In this document: positions 1-10,430 of the stretch, piece by piece
Position numbering within the stretch: position 1 is the stretch's first letter
Layout of the letters: every line of letters starts with the position of its first letter
Notes under the pieces: model-generated
What the model saw: only the letters and a program-made list of their open reading frames with translations
Database searches by the model: none
Told to the model about the DNA's origin: nothing
Source: Bondarzewia mesenterica
Lineage: Eukaryota > Basidiomycota > Agaricomycetes > Russulales > Bondarzewiaceae
NCBI GenBank assembly: GCA_004802705.1
Contig: SGPL01000500.1
Span: 1-24,324 of the forward strand
Direction: 5' to 3'
DNA length: 24,324 nt
Translations under genes and position numbers: made by a program

Positions 1-1831
1 ATTAAATCACAAAACTTACGCGTATACAAGCCTTTCGACGAGAATAGAATCACCTGGGTTCAATAAGGCGCTGGCAGCCTGTTCAATTAATTCAACCTGC
101 AGTCTGTAGACAGAATGGTTTACAAACTGACCTTATAAATGGCATCTTGCGAGCCCGACGTAATACTGACCCCTACTGACCCTCCAACCCTCGCCGCTTG
201 CCCGATGGTGCTCATGTTCCTGTAGTCTCCTTTGCAGACCTCACACAGAAGACAATCGGTCTGTGTATGAGATGTTCCTGTAGGTCCGTCAACTACTTAT
301 TCTTATCAAGTGACGAAATCCCGGACGTGCACTGTACTGCAATCCCTCACGCAGCGCATCGCCATCGACAACCACGGTCGACTCCTTCCCGGGGTCTATG
401 GGGGAGCGCACGGTGAAGGATAATGAACTGAGGGGGAAGGTCGCTCCGTTGGGTTTGCCGGCAAGGAGGGAGATGACACCTGGACGCTTTTCCAGAGGAA
501 AGAGAGTGCGGACTGAGGAGCAGATAAGAAACAAGAAAGTGAAAAAAAAAATGGAAGAGGCATGCATACTGGGACTAGGCTTGCGCTCCTTGGCGGAATC
601 TGAGAGGAACTGTGTGTAGTACTCTGCGGGGAGGACTTGCACAGAGGCAGTTTCCTGCTTCCGTGTGCATACCCTTCCGAATAACGGATAACGGAGTATA
701 TTTGGCGAGTTTGCCTTGAAGGATATTTCATCACATGATAATTCCACAGGGACGCCTCACCAGTACCCTAGAGGGTATATTGTTATAGAGTAGCAGATAA
801 TATTTGTCTGTCTAATAGTGCCCCGCACAATACTTGCGCAATTACGCCGAAGCTCTCATTTACATACTAATTCGCATTCATGATGGATTTGCGTGGCGAA
901 GCCCACGCGGGTCGCTGCTAGTCAATATTCAAATCGCAGTAATCTAGGGAGTCGACAAAGATGGATGGAGAAATGAAGTATGTACCAGATATCCAAATAA
1001 GTTAGCGAAACAAGTGTCCGTCAGAATCTCCCCTATGTCATTCCTGTCCTCGTCCCTTTAGCAACCCTGAACCAATGAGCGTATGGAATCCGAAAAATTT
1101 CCGGTTTGGAAATTGTGCAGAAGCAGCAGCAGAGACAAATGTAGCCATACCCTCCCCAGATCTGTTCCCAGATGGATGGGAGGACGGCGAGAGTGCATCT
1201 TTAGGGATATAAGTTTGGCGGGCGGGATATATAACAGGATAACGGACAATAGTGTCATGATAGAAGATAGCGAACGGAGCAGTCCGACCGCGCTGTGTAA
1301 AATTTCGAAGATGGAGGTTTAGGTGCCGCGCGGTCAAGTGAAACAGGATGTGGAGGGTGCAAGTACGATGGATATATACAGATGGCGCCGGTTTGGAGGT
1401 TCAGGCGGGAGTCAAGGCTGTAGTAGAGGACATAGAGGGATGAGTGAATGGATGCGCTAGGTAGATAATGCAGGTAGATATGGGCGTAAACATAGTGAGA
1501 TGCGATGAAATATGGTGTGCATGAGATTTGACTGTAGGATAACACGAACTGGACTGGACATGCGACATTAGAATGCGCTGAGAGAGAAGAAAGAAGACTC
1601 ACCGACGATGAGATGACAAAAGATTCCTGACCGACAATGAAATGAAGGGAATAAGAGATAGGAAAAACAAAGCCAACGGGGAAGCGAGATCCAACGATCA
1701 AAGGAAGAAAGAGTGGCGAGGGGGATATGCAAATGAGGAAGAAATGTCAAATAAAAGAATATGACACCGAGAAGTAACCCGATAGAGCAAAGAGAAAAAG
1801 GTCAAAAGCCAGAAAGGGCGACATTCCAGGG
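1..1831. other. No supportable gene; intergenic DNA downstream of the G-alpha gene
   Basis: Several open frames of 60-150 codons lie here on both strands, but they overlap one another, show low-complexity Ser/Phe/Leu or Lys/Arg composition, and contain no motif I recognise. A short A-run lies near 541-550. The stretch just below 1832 would hold the 3' UTR and terminator of the minus-strand G-alpha gene. I see no RNA gene, repeat or transposon signature. Confidence 0.5.
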
Positions 1832-3479
1832 TCAAAGTATCCCTGACTCCTTCAGCGCATTCTGAAGTATCGTCTCCTTAACGGTGACAAAGACGAGCCG
1901 GATGTTGGACGTGTCCGTGGCCTGTGTGATACTGCACAAGACACGGTTAGTACTCATAATCGTGCGATGAAGGTCACAGGGCCGAAAGACTGATAGTGGT
2001 GAGAAGGCAAGCGATGAAACGGGGCTGGAGAGAGTAACGAGGAATAGAAATGATGCTCACTGGGGATACACACTCAATCGCGCACGATTTGCCTGCATGA
2101 AGCGCCAGAGAATATATTTCGCGCCCTTGTTGACGTCCGAACCACCGGTATACTCGGGAAAGTATCGCTCTAGTGGTACCTGTGCATATACAGGTTGTCA
2201 GTACTTATCCAGTCGTAAAATACAAGAGGCACAGGAAGCGTTACGAGTAGGAAAAGCACTCCATGAACAGAATATCAACTGACCTTGGGCAACTTGTTCT
2301 TGAACACATCGATCTTGTTCAGGAAGAGTATGATGGATGTTCGCAGAAACCATCGAGAATTGATGACTGAATCAAAGAGGACAAGCGATTCGGCCATCCG
2401 ATTCTAGAAGCAACGCCATCCCCGCCAGTATAGTCAAATTCGTATGAATGAAGAATGAGGATGTTTGCGAGTCGAGTTCAGAACGGCTCAAATGCAAGGC
2501 AAATGGAGGTACGCACTTGATTCTTCTCTTCCAAAAGAACCTGGTCGTATTCTGAAAGTGCAGTGCAAAAGATGATGCTGGTTACGCTCTCGAATGAATG
2601 TATCCATTTCTTGCGCTCTGATCGTTGACCGCCAACGTCAAACATATGTATTCTGCATTGCAATAAGACTCGGGGGAAAACGTTGGATATCAAAAGAATA
2701 CTCACGAAAGAGTGCCCATATTAAAGCGGGTCTCAGTAATACCTGTGCTCTTCGCCCTCGCGCGGAGCACATCTTCCGGTGTTGGGACATAGTTATTTGC
2801 TGCGATACGGTGTGCCTCCGCAAAGAAACTATTCATGATTATGTGCGAGAGTTACGGAAAGAGAGTAGATTAGGCTGAGAGAACGCACTATGATGCAGAA
2901 TCCATGAGATAAAATTGGGACGAGTGGTCCATCATCTTCGCGATGATAGGGTCCTGCCAAAGATCTTGGATGGCATGGGCTACATCCGGACTGAAAAAGA
3001 AATTAGAATCGGACTCGAGCAATTCATAATTTGCTATCCAGTCGAGATTTTTCTGGTCGATTGGGTGAGCATACAGTGCTCTGAATATGCACGCGGAGCG
3101 GACCTTATTCGAAGGAAGTGTGCACTCAAGGCCAATCTTCGTGAGAGCATTGACAACTGCATGCGCACTCTCAAGGAGATTTTTCCATATCAGAGGACGA
3201 AAGGCGAGGAGTTCGTCGGTGGTGTACCCGTTCTGGTGTATGATCTTCATCTGCTTGACGATGGTCGATTTTCCAGATTCTCCGGAGCCTGCCGCGCACC
3301 CGCCGCAGACTGCACGGTTAGTGTCGCCTCAGCTCCGTAGGGAAAGATGAAGACGTACCAAGTAATAAGATCTTGCACTCGCGCTTGAACTTCTTCGAAT
3401 CCTCCTCAATCTGTTTATCAATCGCATCCGAGCGCGCCTTCCCCTCTTTCAGCTCCGCATTCGACACGCAATTTCCCAT
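1832..3479 (-). CDS. Heterotrimeric G-protein alpha subunit (seven exons)
   Basis: GTPase subunit that relays signals from seven-helix receptors at the plasma membrane. Exons on the minus strand: 3359-3479, 2889-3288, 2706-2828, 2517-2652, 2284-2403, 2061-2179, 1832-1931. The introns are 53-129 nt with GT/AG ends, and the exons join in frame to 372 residues. The N-terminus MGNCVS gives Gly2 for myristoylation and Cys4 for palmitoylation. The P-loop GSGESGKST is at 41-49, the switch I arginine at 198 (RAKSTGIT), DVGGQ at 220-224 with catalytic Gln224, NKID at 289-292 and TQAT at 342-345. The tail is ESGIL, without the Cys at -4 that pertussis toxin modifies. The family is usually about 353-360 residues; the extra length lies in the helical domain. 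The N-terminus suggests the fungal class tied to cAMP/pheromone signalling (Gpa3-like), which is inference. No stop or frameshift is seen. Confidence 0.95.
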
Positions 3480-3660
3480 ATCAGACCAGGTTTGTGCGGT
3501 ACTCCCAGCGTCTGTACTCTGGTCAGCGAGGGGGAGGGGGAGGGACACGGGGAACAAATGATGGGATGTGTTGCTCAGCTTGGGCGTGACTGCTGTCTGT
3601 GTGCGCTCAGGTGCGTTGCGGCGAGTCACGTAGGCCTTGTTTTGTGGTGACGATACGTCA
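3480..3660 (-). promoter_or_regulatory. Likely promoter / 5' UTR of the G-alpha gene with a pyrimidine tract
   Basis: Read on the minus strand, about 50-70 nt upstream of the G-alpha ATG (3479) there is a C/T-rich run, visible on the plus strand as GAGGGGGAGGGGGAGGG near 3528-3545. CT tracts just upstream of the start are common in filamentous-fungal promoters. No TATA box is evident. The promoter role is inferred from position and composition only. Confidence 0.35.
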
Positions 3661-4234
3661 CATATTAAGTGTCACAGAATGGAAGGTAACTTGAAATCTC
3701 CTTAACACGCCAGCACTAACAAGCACTCCCAAGAAGTGATTTTCTACACAACCTAAGTCGAATAAACATGCACTTCTCCATTGGCACAACCAGAGACCTG
3801 TATTTAGCACGAGCCGTTGGCCCCAATTGAATCTTTTTGTTCTCCCCCTACCCCAATTGTTCCTGTGACTCCATAAATGGTTTATGCACACTGTGAGTAC
3901 AAATGATGCACGACGCAGTACTGACAATGGGATTAATTGTATCGTACCCAATTCTATTTTAGCGTGCTTGAGTGCGTCAGCTGCAGCGAATGAGTTGATA
4001 CTTCGATCGGATGGAAAAAATGGTTCAAGAGCGTGCTATCGGCAGCAAAAACAAATACGATAGCCTTTAGGACGATTCTTTACGTGGATGAAGAAGAGAT
4101 ACGACAGGACACGACATGCTTCAACCGATAAATAATTTCTTATGGCTACATGTGAGCCCATTCAAACACAGATACACCAAGAAAACACATTCTCAACACG
4201 GACATCATAACTCACTTGTCATTTTTACTTAGCC
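3661..4234. other. Intergenic region between the importin 3' end and the G-alpha promoter
   Basis: About 570 bases with no supportable gene. An open frame at 3658-3951 on the minus strand has no recognisable motif. I looked here for the missing C-terminal HEAT repeats of the upstream importin and did not find them. It should hold the importin 3' UTR and part of the G-alpha promoter. Confidence 0.5.
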
Positions 4235-7200
4235 TCAGCCCTCGCCCCCCTCCTCCTCACTATCCCACGCATCCAACCCAAGCCCCAGATCCCTGACACT
4301 CGATATAGCGATCAACAGCGGGTGTCCTTGATCAAATAACCCTAAAAGCTTGCCCATGTCCTCCAGTGCAAAGTCCTCCATCTCCTCAATCAATGCCAAA
4401 TCTTCCTTCTCGTCCTCTATTTCGGCTGACGGGCGTGCAGATCTCGCCTTCCGCTTGTCAGCGAGAGTCTGCAACTGACGCTTCGTGGCCTCAAGTAAGC
4501 CAGAGTATAGTTCTTCCGGTAGCGCCGATGCACCCCCCAGTATGCGGAGGCAGTCGGTGAAGGATTTGTAGAGCGAAGAAAGAAATGAAGCGTCGGTCTC
4601 CGTTGAAATGCAGTTGATTACTTGGGAGAAAGTTGCAGAAACCATTTGGTTTGTAAGCGTGTTGCTCGTCTTGCCGCACGCAATCAGCATTGGAAGAAGT
4701 CTGGCCACCAACATAACCATCAGCCTGAAGTTCAAGGTCGGACCATTGATATGGGATGACATACAACGCAGATGCTTCCCGTACGCCATCATGCAGGTAG
4801 AACCGCAGTGACGGCAATACCAACTCAAGACTCTGAGACAGATAGGGAGCGAAGCGCGATCCGAGTGTGGAGCAGTAAATCACAAGCGTTTCGAACGCCT
4901 GACACTTTTCATCAATCGCCGAAGTCCTCACGCCAACCTGCTGTCCATCCATGGTGATGGTCTCCCATCCCTCCTTATCCTCTGGCACTTCGTTGTCATC
5001 TACAAGCGTGCGCTCGTGAGCCTAAGGACCGCATCGTAAACTGAAGCACTCACCATATATGGACACGTCAGCTTTGACACTTGCTGCGCGCAGCAATGGG
5101 GGCATCACCACAGGTAGGTATGGCTCAAACTCAGGTCCCATGGCCTGGCAGACTTTGGCCCAAGTGGCGATAAGATAGTGGGGAAGCATGGAATCGCCCG
5201 GATCAACGGGGCTATCTGCGCATCCTGTATGTCAGTTCCAAGGTTCTGGATGCACCATGATGGACACACTTTGTATTCGGATGAGAAGCTCGACAAACGT
5301 ATTTGCATCGCCGCGGAACACATCGCGGCCAACAGCAATAGCTAGATCAGGGTAAGGTAGATGACAATGGCAAACAAGGGGAAAGAAGACTGCACCGATT
5401 AAGCCAGCGCATTCCATAGCCTTCACTCGCAATTTACGATACTCCGCTGTATTCGCGTTCCGGAGCACGTTTAGAAGTAGGGGCATGATCGAGGTATAGT
5501 GCTGCAACGTGATCCCGCATCAGATCATGTTTACGCTTGACTAAGAATACTTACTTTGGCAAACGTCGTCTCGCTGGCATCCGCAACCATTGCCAAGGTG
5601 GTGATCGCCTGCTCTTGCACGTAACGTTTCACCTGTCTGTTAGGATCGTTCCCCGGATTCAATAGTTTCAACAGACGCTCGACAATGGGATCCAAATACG
5701 GGACCAGAGTGTCTCGTTCGACACCCTCACAGAAATTAATCAGAGCAGCCGCAGCATGGGCATGAACTCTGCCGTGACCGGACCACAAGTCAGCCGTTTC
5801 TCGAGGTGGTAGATGAGAAAAGTCTACCTGGCCTCCGGCGCTTCGAGGGTTGGGATCAGCACGGAAAATAACTGTTGATGATATTGTGCTTGGATGAGTT
5901 CCTGAGAGGATGTGAACATTGAGATGAGGCTGGATTTCGAGATGGAAAATAACTACCTCTAAATCACTGCACAGTTGTCCACTGCGTTACTCGTCACCAA
6001 AGTGTTCAGATTAAAGATGGATTTAGACTCACATGCATTGACATGCTGCATAGCGCACGCGCGGGTAAGAGTCGTGAAACAATGGAAGAATAAGGCTTTG
6101 AAGGGTTAGCGCACGATCATATTGGAAGTGCTTGCTACCCACTCGACAACCTTGCCCAATTCATTTTGCATTACCTTGGAAATCGTTAATTGGAAGGTGC
6201 GAACGAAGATTGTCACAAACGTACCTTGCTGGTTCCCTCCCCGACGGCAGCGATAGCCATTAAACCAGCGTGCCTGAGCCTCCAGTCATGCGACGCCAAC
6301 ATCCCGGGGATATGCTGGAAAGCAGCCGGTAGAACGGCCTTACCACCCAAAGCGCAGGCAAGACGATCCAAAGATTGCTCATAAACATGCGGGTATGTAT
6401 CATCGGTCGGATCTTCGGTCGGCTGCGAGCCCAGATGACAGCGTTATAGAACGGTCGCCGCTGATGAGATAGAACTTAAGACGCACGTCAGCTTCCAACC
6501 AGATCTCGAGCTCATCTTCCCTCAGTTCCCCCATGCCACCCAGGCAGCCTCTCACAACAGCGCCAACCCACCCTTCCACCCGTTTCACCATCCCCGGTTT
6601 AGCCTCACTCAAGCTAATCATGAATTCTAACGCAGCTTTTCTGACCTCCTCTGCCTCTTCATCCAACTCGTCCGTGACATGTTCCTTCTCCTTTCCATTC
6701 CCCAATATAGGCGGAAACGTGAAGCTGGTCTGCGGGCTTGGAAATGGACGCGCGACGGTTGGCGTTGGGCCTGGATCTGCTGAGGGGAGAATGAGGGCAG
6801 GAAGAAAGCGAAGAAGGGCAGGAAGGTGCGGTGCGAAAAGCTGCGGAGACGATGTGGTAAGCGGAGTAAGAGTTATCAAGAATCTGGGGAGTTGTGAATG
6901 TGGAAGGGAGGGCAAAGTGTCCAGCATGGGGTACATGAGCGAAAGAGATTGAGCGAGTTGATGTGGATCTGAGGACGTCAAATATGATACGGATGCCCGC
7001 AAAGCCGCATGTCTGACCTAGATGAAAAAATTAGTTAGGACCATTTTATAGACGACAGCATTTACGATAATAGGAACTACGTACTTCGATGCTCTGGGGG
7101 TCCTGCAACCCTTTCTGCAGCACACTGACAACCGATTCCGTCTGAAGATCAATAATTAAATCCGGACAGCCTGCGAACACCCTGAAAGCACTTTCTCGTG

Positions 7201-7783
7201 CAATCGCATCTGCGCTTTGGGTCATGGAAAATGCCTGAGCTTGAAGAGCGTGCCATGGTCTACCTCTGGCCATAGAGTTATTAGCCAGATCACAAATTTG
7301 TGTCGACAGCTTTTCGACGGACGACCAGGGAGGGTTCACGGGAGAGAGAATGGAGTAGCAGACGCTCAAGAGTGGAGAGCGTCTGTGATGAGAGGTGGTC
7401 GTAAAGCGTAAGGGGGCTTGATTTCGTTGATGGGATCGGGGCGCGCGGAAGAGGAGACGACGCAGAAGAACCAAAGAAAACGAGCGCATCTGGAAAGCGT
7501 TGTAGTGTGTACATAGAAATTTTACGAGTGCATTTACCACTTCAGTGTCTGCAGACGTCGCAAATTGGGTCAAGGCGAGGAGGTAAACTTCTGGCGTCTG
7601 CGAGAGACGTTCATCAACGGCTCTCTCAGCACTTGCACAAAAATCAACTTGATGAAAATCCGAAACGGAAGAAAAAAATAGCACTAGTACGTACTTTGAA
7701 CGGATGTCGTTGTCACCAAGGACAAGATTGGATAGGATCTGAGTGAGCTCAGCGGTGACCTCCGGAGGCACAACGGGCTCCAT
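4235..7783 (-). CDS. Importin beta-3 / Kap121 (Pse1, IPO5) family karyopherin, 15 exons
   Basis: HEAT-repeat nuclear import receptor that carries cargo through nuclear pores with Ran. Minus-strand exons: 7695-7783, 7538-7631, 7085-7489, 6487-7017, 6225-6422, 6143-6174, 6033-6095, 5957-5981, 5828-5901, 5555-5768, 5396-5501, 5270-5341, 5054-5215, 4765-4999, 4235-4724. Donors and acceptors are GT/AG and phases match, giving 929 codons. Family hallmarks include RSFSLVLLRRLLFR, HDWRLRHAGLMAIAAVGEGT, VMQNELGK, YPRVRYAACQCIGQLC, VHAHAAAALINFCEG, YLDPIVERLLKLL, HYLIATWAKVCQAMG and RFYLHDGVREASA, then an acidic loop. Two oddities: exon 3 is in the wrong frame between about 7300 and 7440, with net zero shift. 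The protein also stops shortly after the acidic loop, well short of the usual ~1,090 residues. The start at 7783 is the first ATG before the conserved N-terminal helices; exons of 25 and 32 nt are unusually small. Confidence 0.9.
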
Positions 7784-8098
7784 CAACAGTGCTGTTAAAT
7801 GAGCAAAAGGCGATATGTCAGGATTAAGACGCTGGGGATGGTCGTTGTGCAGGAGGATGTGGACCGCGACAAGAAACGCGCAATGCTCTTAGGACACTGC
7901 AGATGCCTGATCGGCTCCGGCTTGTCATTAAGTTCCCGTTTGTCATGAACGTGACTTTCTCCAATCTACAGAGTCAAACAATTCACTGTCCTCCCGATAG
8001 AAATACTATGCCTGGGTTTCTGTCTATGGTTTCGATTGTTATGCTCACCTTTAGAAACAAGAGATGACCCGATAGCAATTTTTTTTTTTCACTTTACT
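7784..8098. other. Intergenic region upstream of the importin gene
   Basis: Nothing recognisable. It should contain the importin promoter and 5' UTR (minus strand) and possibly the 5' part of the decayed plus-strand gene that follows. A T-run near 8080-8089 is the only notable base-composition feature. Confidence 0.4.
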
Positions 8099-9275
8099 CA
8101 TGGAGGCCACTTTCCGCACAGAATTCATCACCGTCCGAGGGCTGATGCGCTGATGGCTGGTATCGAGGCGATCTTCCCTCGGGAACTAAGTATGCATAAT
8201 TGGCTTAATGGTACAGAACCGCCTCTGGACAATGGTCTTCCTTTTCCTTCCAAAAGAGCCGTTTTTCAAGTAATGGCTGATTCGTCCCTCCTCTGCCCAG
8301 GCACACATGGCTCATGATGTATCCGAACACTGAATTTTCACTCCTTGGCATGGCCAATGACGCTGCGAACGCAGCTGTCGAATGAGAGGACGCACCGACG
8401 GCGCGCGTGTGAGCTCCAAAGAGGTATATTCCATGGTTTGCACATGAATGGATCTGCGTTCCTCTCGACGGATTCCACAGAAGCCGCATCGCAGTGTCTT
8501 CCATTGCGAGTGACGAAATTGTGCGCTCCGCGTCGATTTCTATCACGTCACGGACTGGCCCTACTCAGGACCTTAGACGCGATGAATCCTTCAGACGGAC
8601 AATTCGGCTGTCGGGCAGATATACAGATCCTCGTAATGCCTGACACAACGAGACTCCAGTGACGATTCGGGAGAGGCTTCAACCAAAACTTGCATGGTCC
8701 GACGAAGACACGGAGACTGGCCTCCTCCGGGAGATCCTCAAGATTCAGAACAAGCGGGGTCAGACAGAGCGACTCCATCAAAAGTGTGAGTATAACTAAC
8801 GCTCCAATTAAATGAGCTGATTGAGATATCGCCTATCGCAGCACAGTTGGACAGCTCAAAGGTCATTATACTCAGTGCACTTTAAACCTCGGCGCCTGCT
8901 ATGGCGTAATCGTACCATGACCTACCATGACTGGCGGATACCCCGACACCCAGACCTTTCACGTGTCAGATGTAGACACATACCACCCACGTGATTCGCC
9001 AGAACACTTGAACTGTACGGGGACCGCTGGGTTTCTTCTAGCGGCAGAAGTGAGATCGTTATCAAGATGGACAAGGGATCAAGTTGGGTGATACGCGTCT
9101 GATTAATATGGCAACGTACTTGCGATGCTTCAGGAAACAAACATTGTAAGAGGCGAAGAGCGTGGATGGCATTTATGCGCATAATTACGGGGATTGGAAT
9201 GCTCTTTACAAGGCTATATTGGATGACAAATGTGAACGCTGGAAGGAGTGGAAGAAGGAACGTGGCGAAGCGTAG
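8099..9275 (+). pseudogene. Decayed protein-coding gene, family not recognised
   Basis: One plus-strand frame stays protein-like from about 8281 to 8784, broken only by TGA at 8383-8385, 8410-8412 and 8641-8643. Stretches such as APKRYIPWFAHEWICVPLDG and WSDEDTETGLLREILKIQNK have the charge and hydrophobic pattern of real protein. A GTGAGT donor follows at about 8785. Further upstream (about 8136-8310) a different frame looks coding (AIFPRELSMHNWLNGTEPPL), implying a frameshift or intron. A likely last exon, about 9153-9275, contains YAHNYGDWNALYKAILDDKC and WKEWKKERGEA, then a stop. Middle exons are unclear. All three stops could be CGA (Arg) changed to TGA. It could be a host gene or transposon cargo; I cannot name it. 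Confidence 0.4.
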
Positions 9276-10080
9276 GTTTTGTATAGCCAGCAACCAGAGT
9301 CCATGGTCGCGTACAGTACATATAGCGTCCTGGTGGATTGTATCCCTGCAACAAAATTGTTCATACACCGGAATTCTGATAGAGCTGCGCAATGGTTGAC
9401 ATAGTGAACAACACAGGCTTTGGATGCCGTGACCCGACTCACCCATTGAGGAACCAAAACATGCCGCTGATTGGACAGAAAAAAAAAGAATGAAATACAC
9501 CTCGAACTTTCGGTGTCCTTACGCTCACGTCCATCCCAACCACAACACAAACACATCCATAGTTTACCGAGTTCCTTTGGTACACTTTAACCAGGGGAAG
9601 GCTTAAGTGCGGCTCCTACTTAACTGGCACACACGAGAGGCTCGAATTCAAGAACAGAAAGAAAATTTTGCACCGCTCTGTACACTGTTACCCGAAGGGC
9701 TGCATGCTGCGTCGGTATGTGGTCAATCACTGCTCAAGTGGAAAGGAAAGAAAGCCGATTACCGTGAGTTTATTTCGGCACCAGACACACAAGTAACGCA
9801 GTCCGCTCGCCGAGTAAGTGTAAAAAGCAGTCATGGAGATCGAAGGTGACCGATGACCTTCAACCCTACCGGTGAAGGTCCGAATCCTTGCTCTCATGAC
9901 GTGACAGGCGAGAGCTAATGCATCAGATGGGGAAGTTCCGCTGGGGGGGTGACCTAGGGGGTGACTGCACAGGGACTTCCCACGGGAACGGCCAGACACC
10001 CGGAGGGTTCAGAATCAGAAAGTTTGCGGAAAGGCATGCAATATGATATGTACAAACTGTCAGCTGGACGCATTGATACC
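9276..10080. other. No supportable gene
   Basis: Open frames on both strands overlap (for example minus 8922-9500, Leu/Ser/Cys rich) and show no motif. Near 9868-9895 there is a short stretch resembling a tRNA B-box (GGTCCGAATCC), but no A-box or cloverleaf surrounds it. This is the last GC-balanced, N-free stretch before the transposon block. Confidence 0.45.
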
Positions 10081-10097
10081 GGTTAGGTTAGGTTAGG
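10081..10097 (+). repeat. Short telomere-like GGTTA repeat
   Basis: Three tandem GGTTA units (GGTTAGGTTAGGTTAGG), immediately followed by a small hairpin, GAGTGC-GAA-GCACTC, at about 10101-10115. Loosely similar motifs recur at 10417-10427 (TTAGGTTAGAG) and, in the opposite orientation, near 11982-11998 (CCTAAGCCTAACCCTAAAC). This marks the left edge of the repeat-rich block, and the first N bases appear just beyond it. An interstitial telomere-like tract or a transposon end are both possible. Confidence 0.5.
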
Positions 10098-10430
10098 AGG
10101 AGTGCGAAGCACTCAAAAGCAGGAGCTTGTAAGTAAAGAGACTGGTAGTGACTAACAAAAGCTCGCTGTAAGGCAAGNCTNNGGTTTCGACTGGNGTCTC
10201 TTCAGAGTCTACCAGGGCAGTATATAAGGGAGGAAACATTAGGGTAGGTAGCTGNGTTCCAAACGCGCTATCTACANCTTCAGTCAGCGGCATTCCCACT
10301 AGAGTTATTACTGACCTCAAACAGGAGTTCGTTATCCACTTCTACTGTGTGTCCTTTACCCTATAGTTATGTGCCAATTTTATATCTCACAATATATTAC
10401 ACATATATCCCCACTTAGGTTAGAGTAAAG
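10098..10430. repeat. Possible LTR-like or other transposon remnant
   Basis: This stretch begins with a perfect 6-bp hairpin, contains ambiguous bases at 10178-10277 and a TATA-like GTATATAAGGG near 10220, and ends in AT-rich sequence. The layout (hairpin, TATA, short non-coding tract) resembles an LTR promoter, but I see no clear TG...CA ends, target duplication or partner copy. Described on composition only. Confidence 0.25.

Noticed and set aside
289..747. Minus-strand open frame of 152 codons near the left edge
   Set aside because: Overlaps other frames on both strands, Phe/Ser-rich middle, no motif, no splice-consistent continuation.
8922..9500. Minus-strand open frame of 192 codons
   Set aside because: Leu/Ser/Cys-rich with no motif; overlaps a better plus-strand exon candidate (about 9153-9275).
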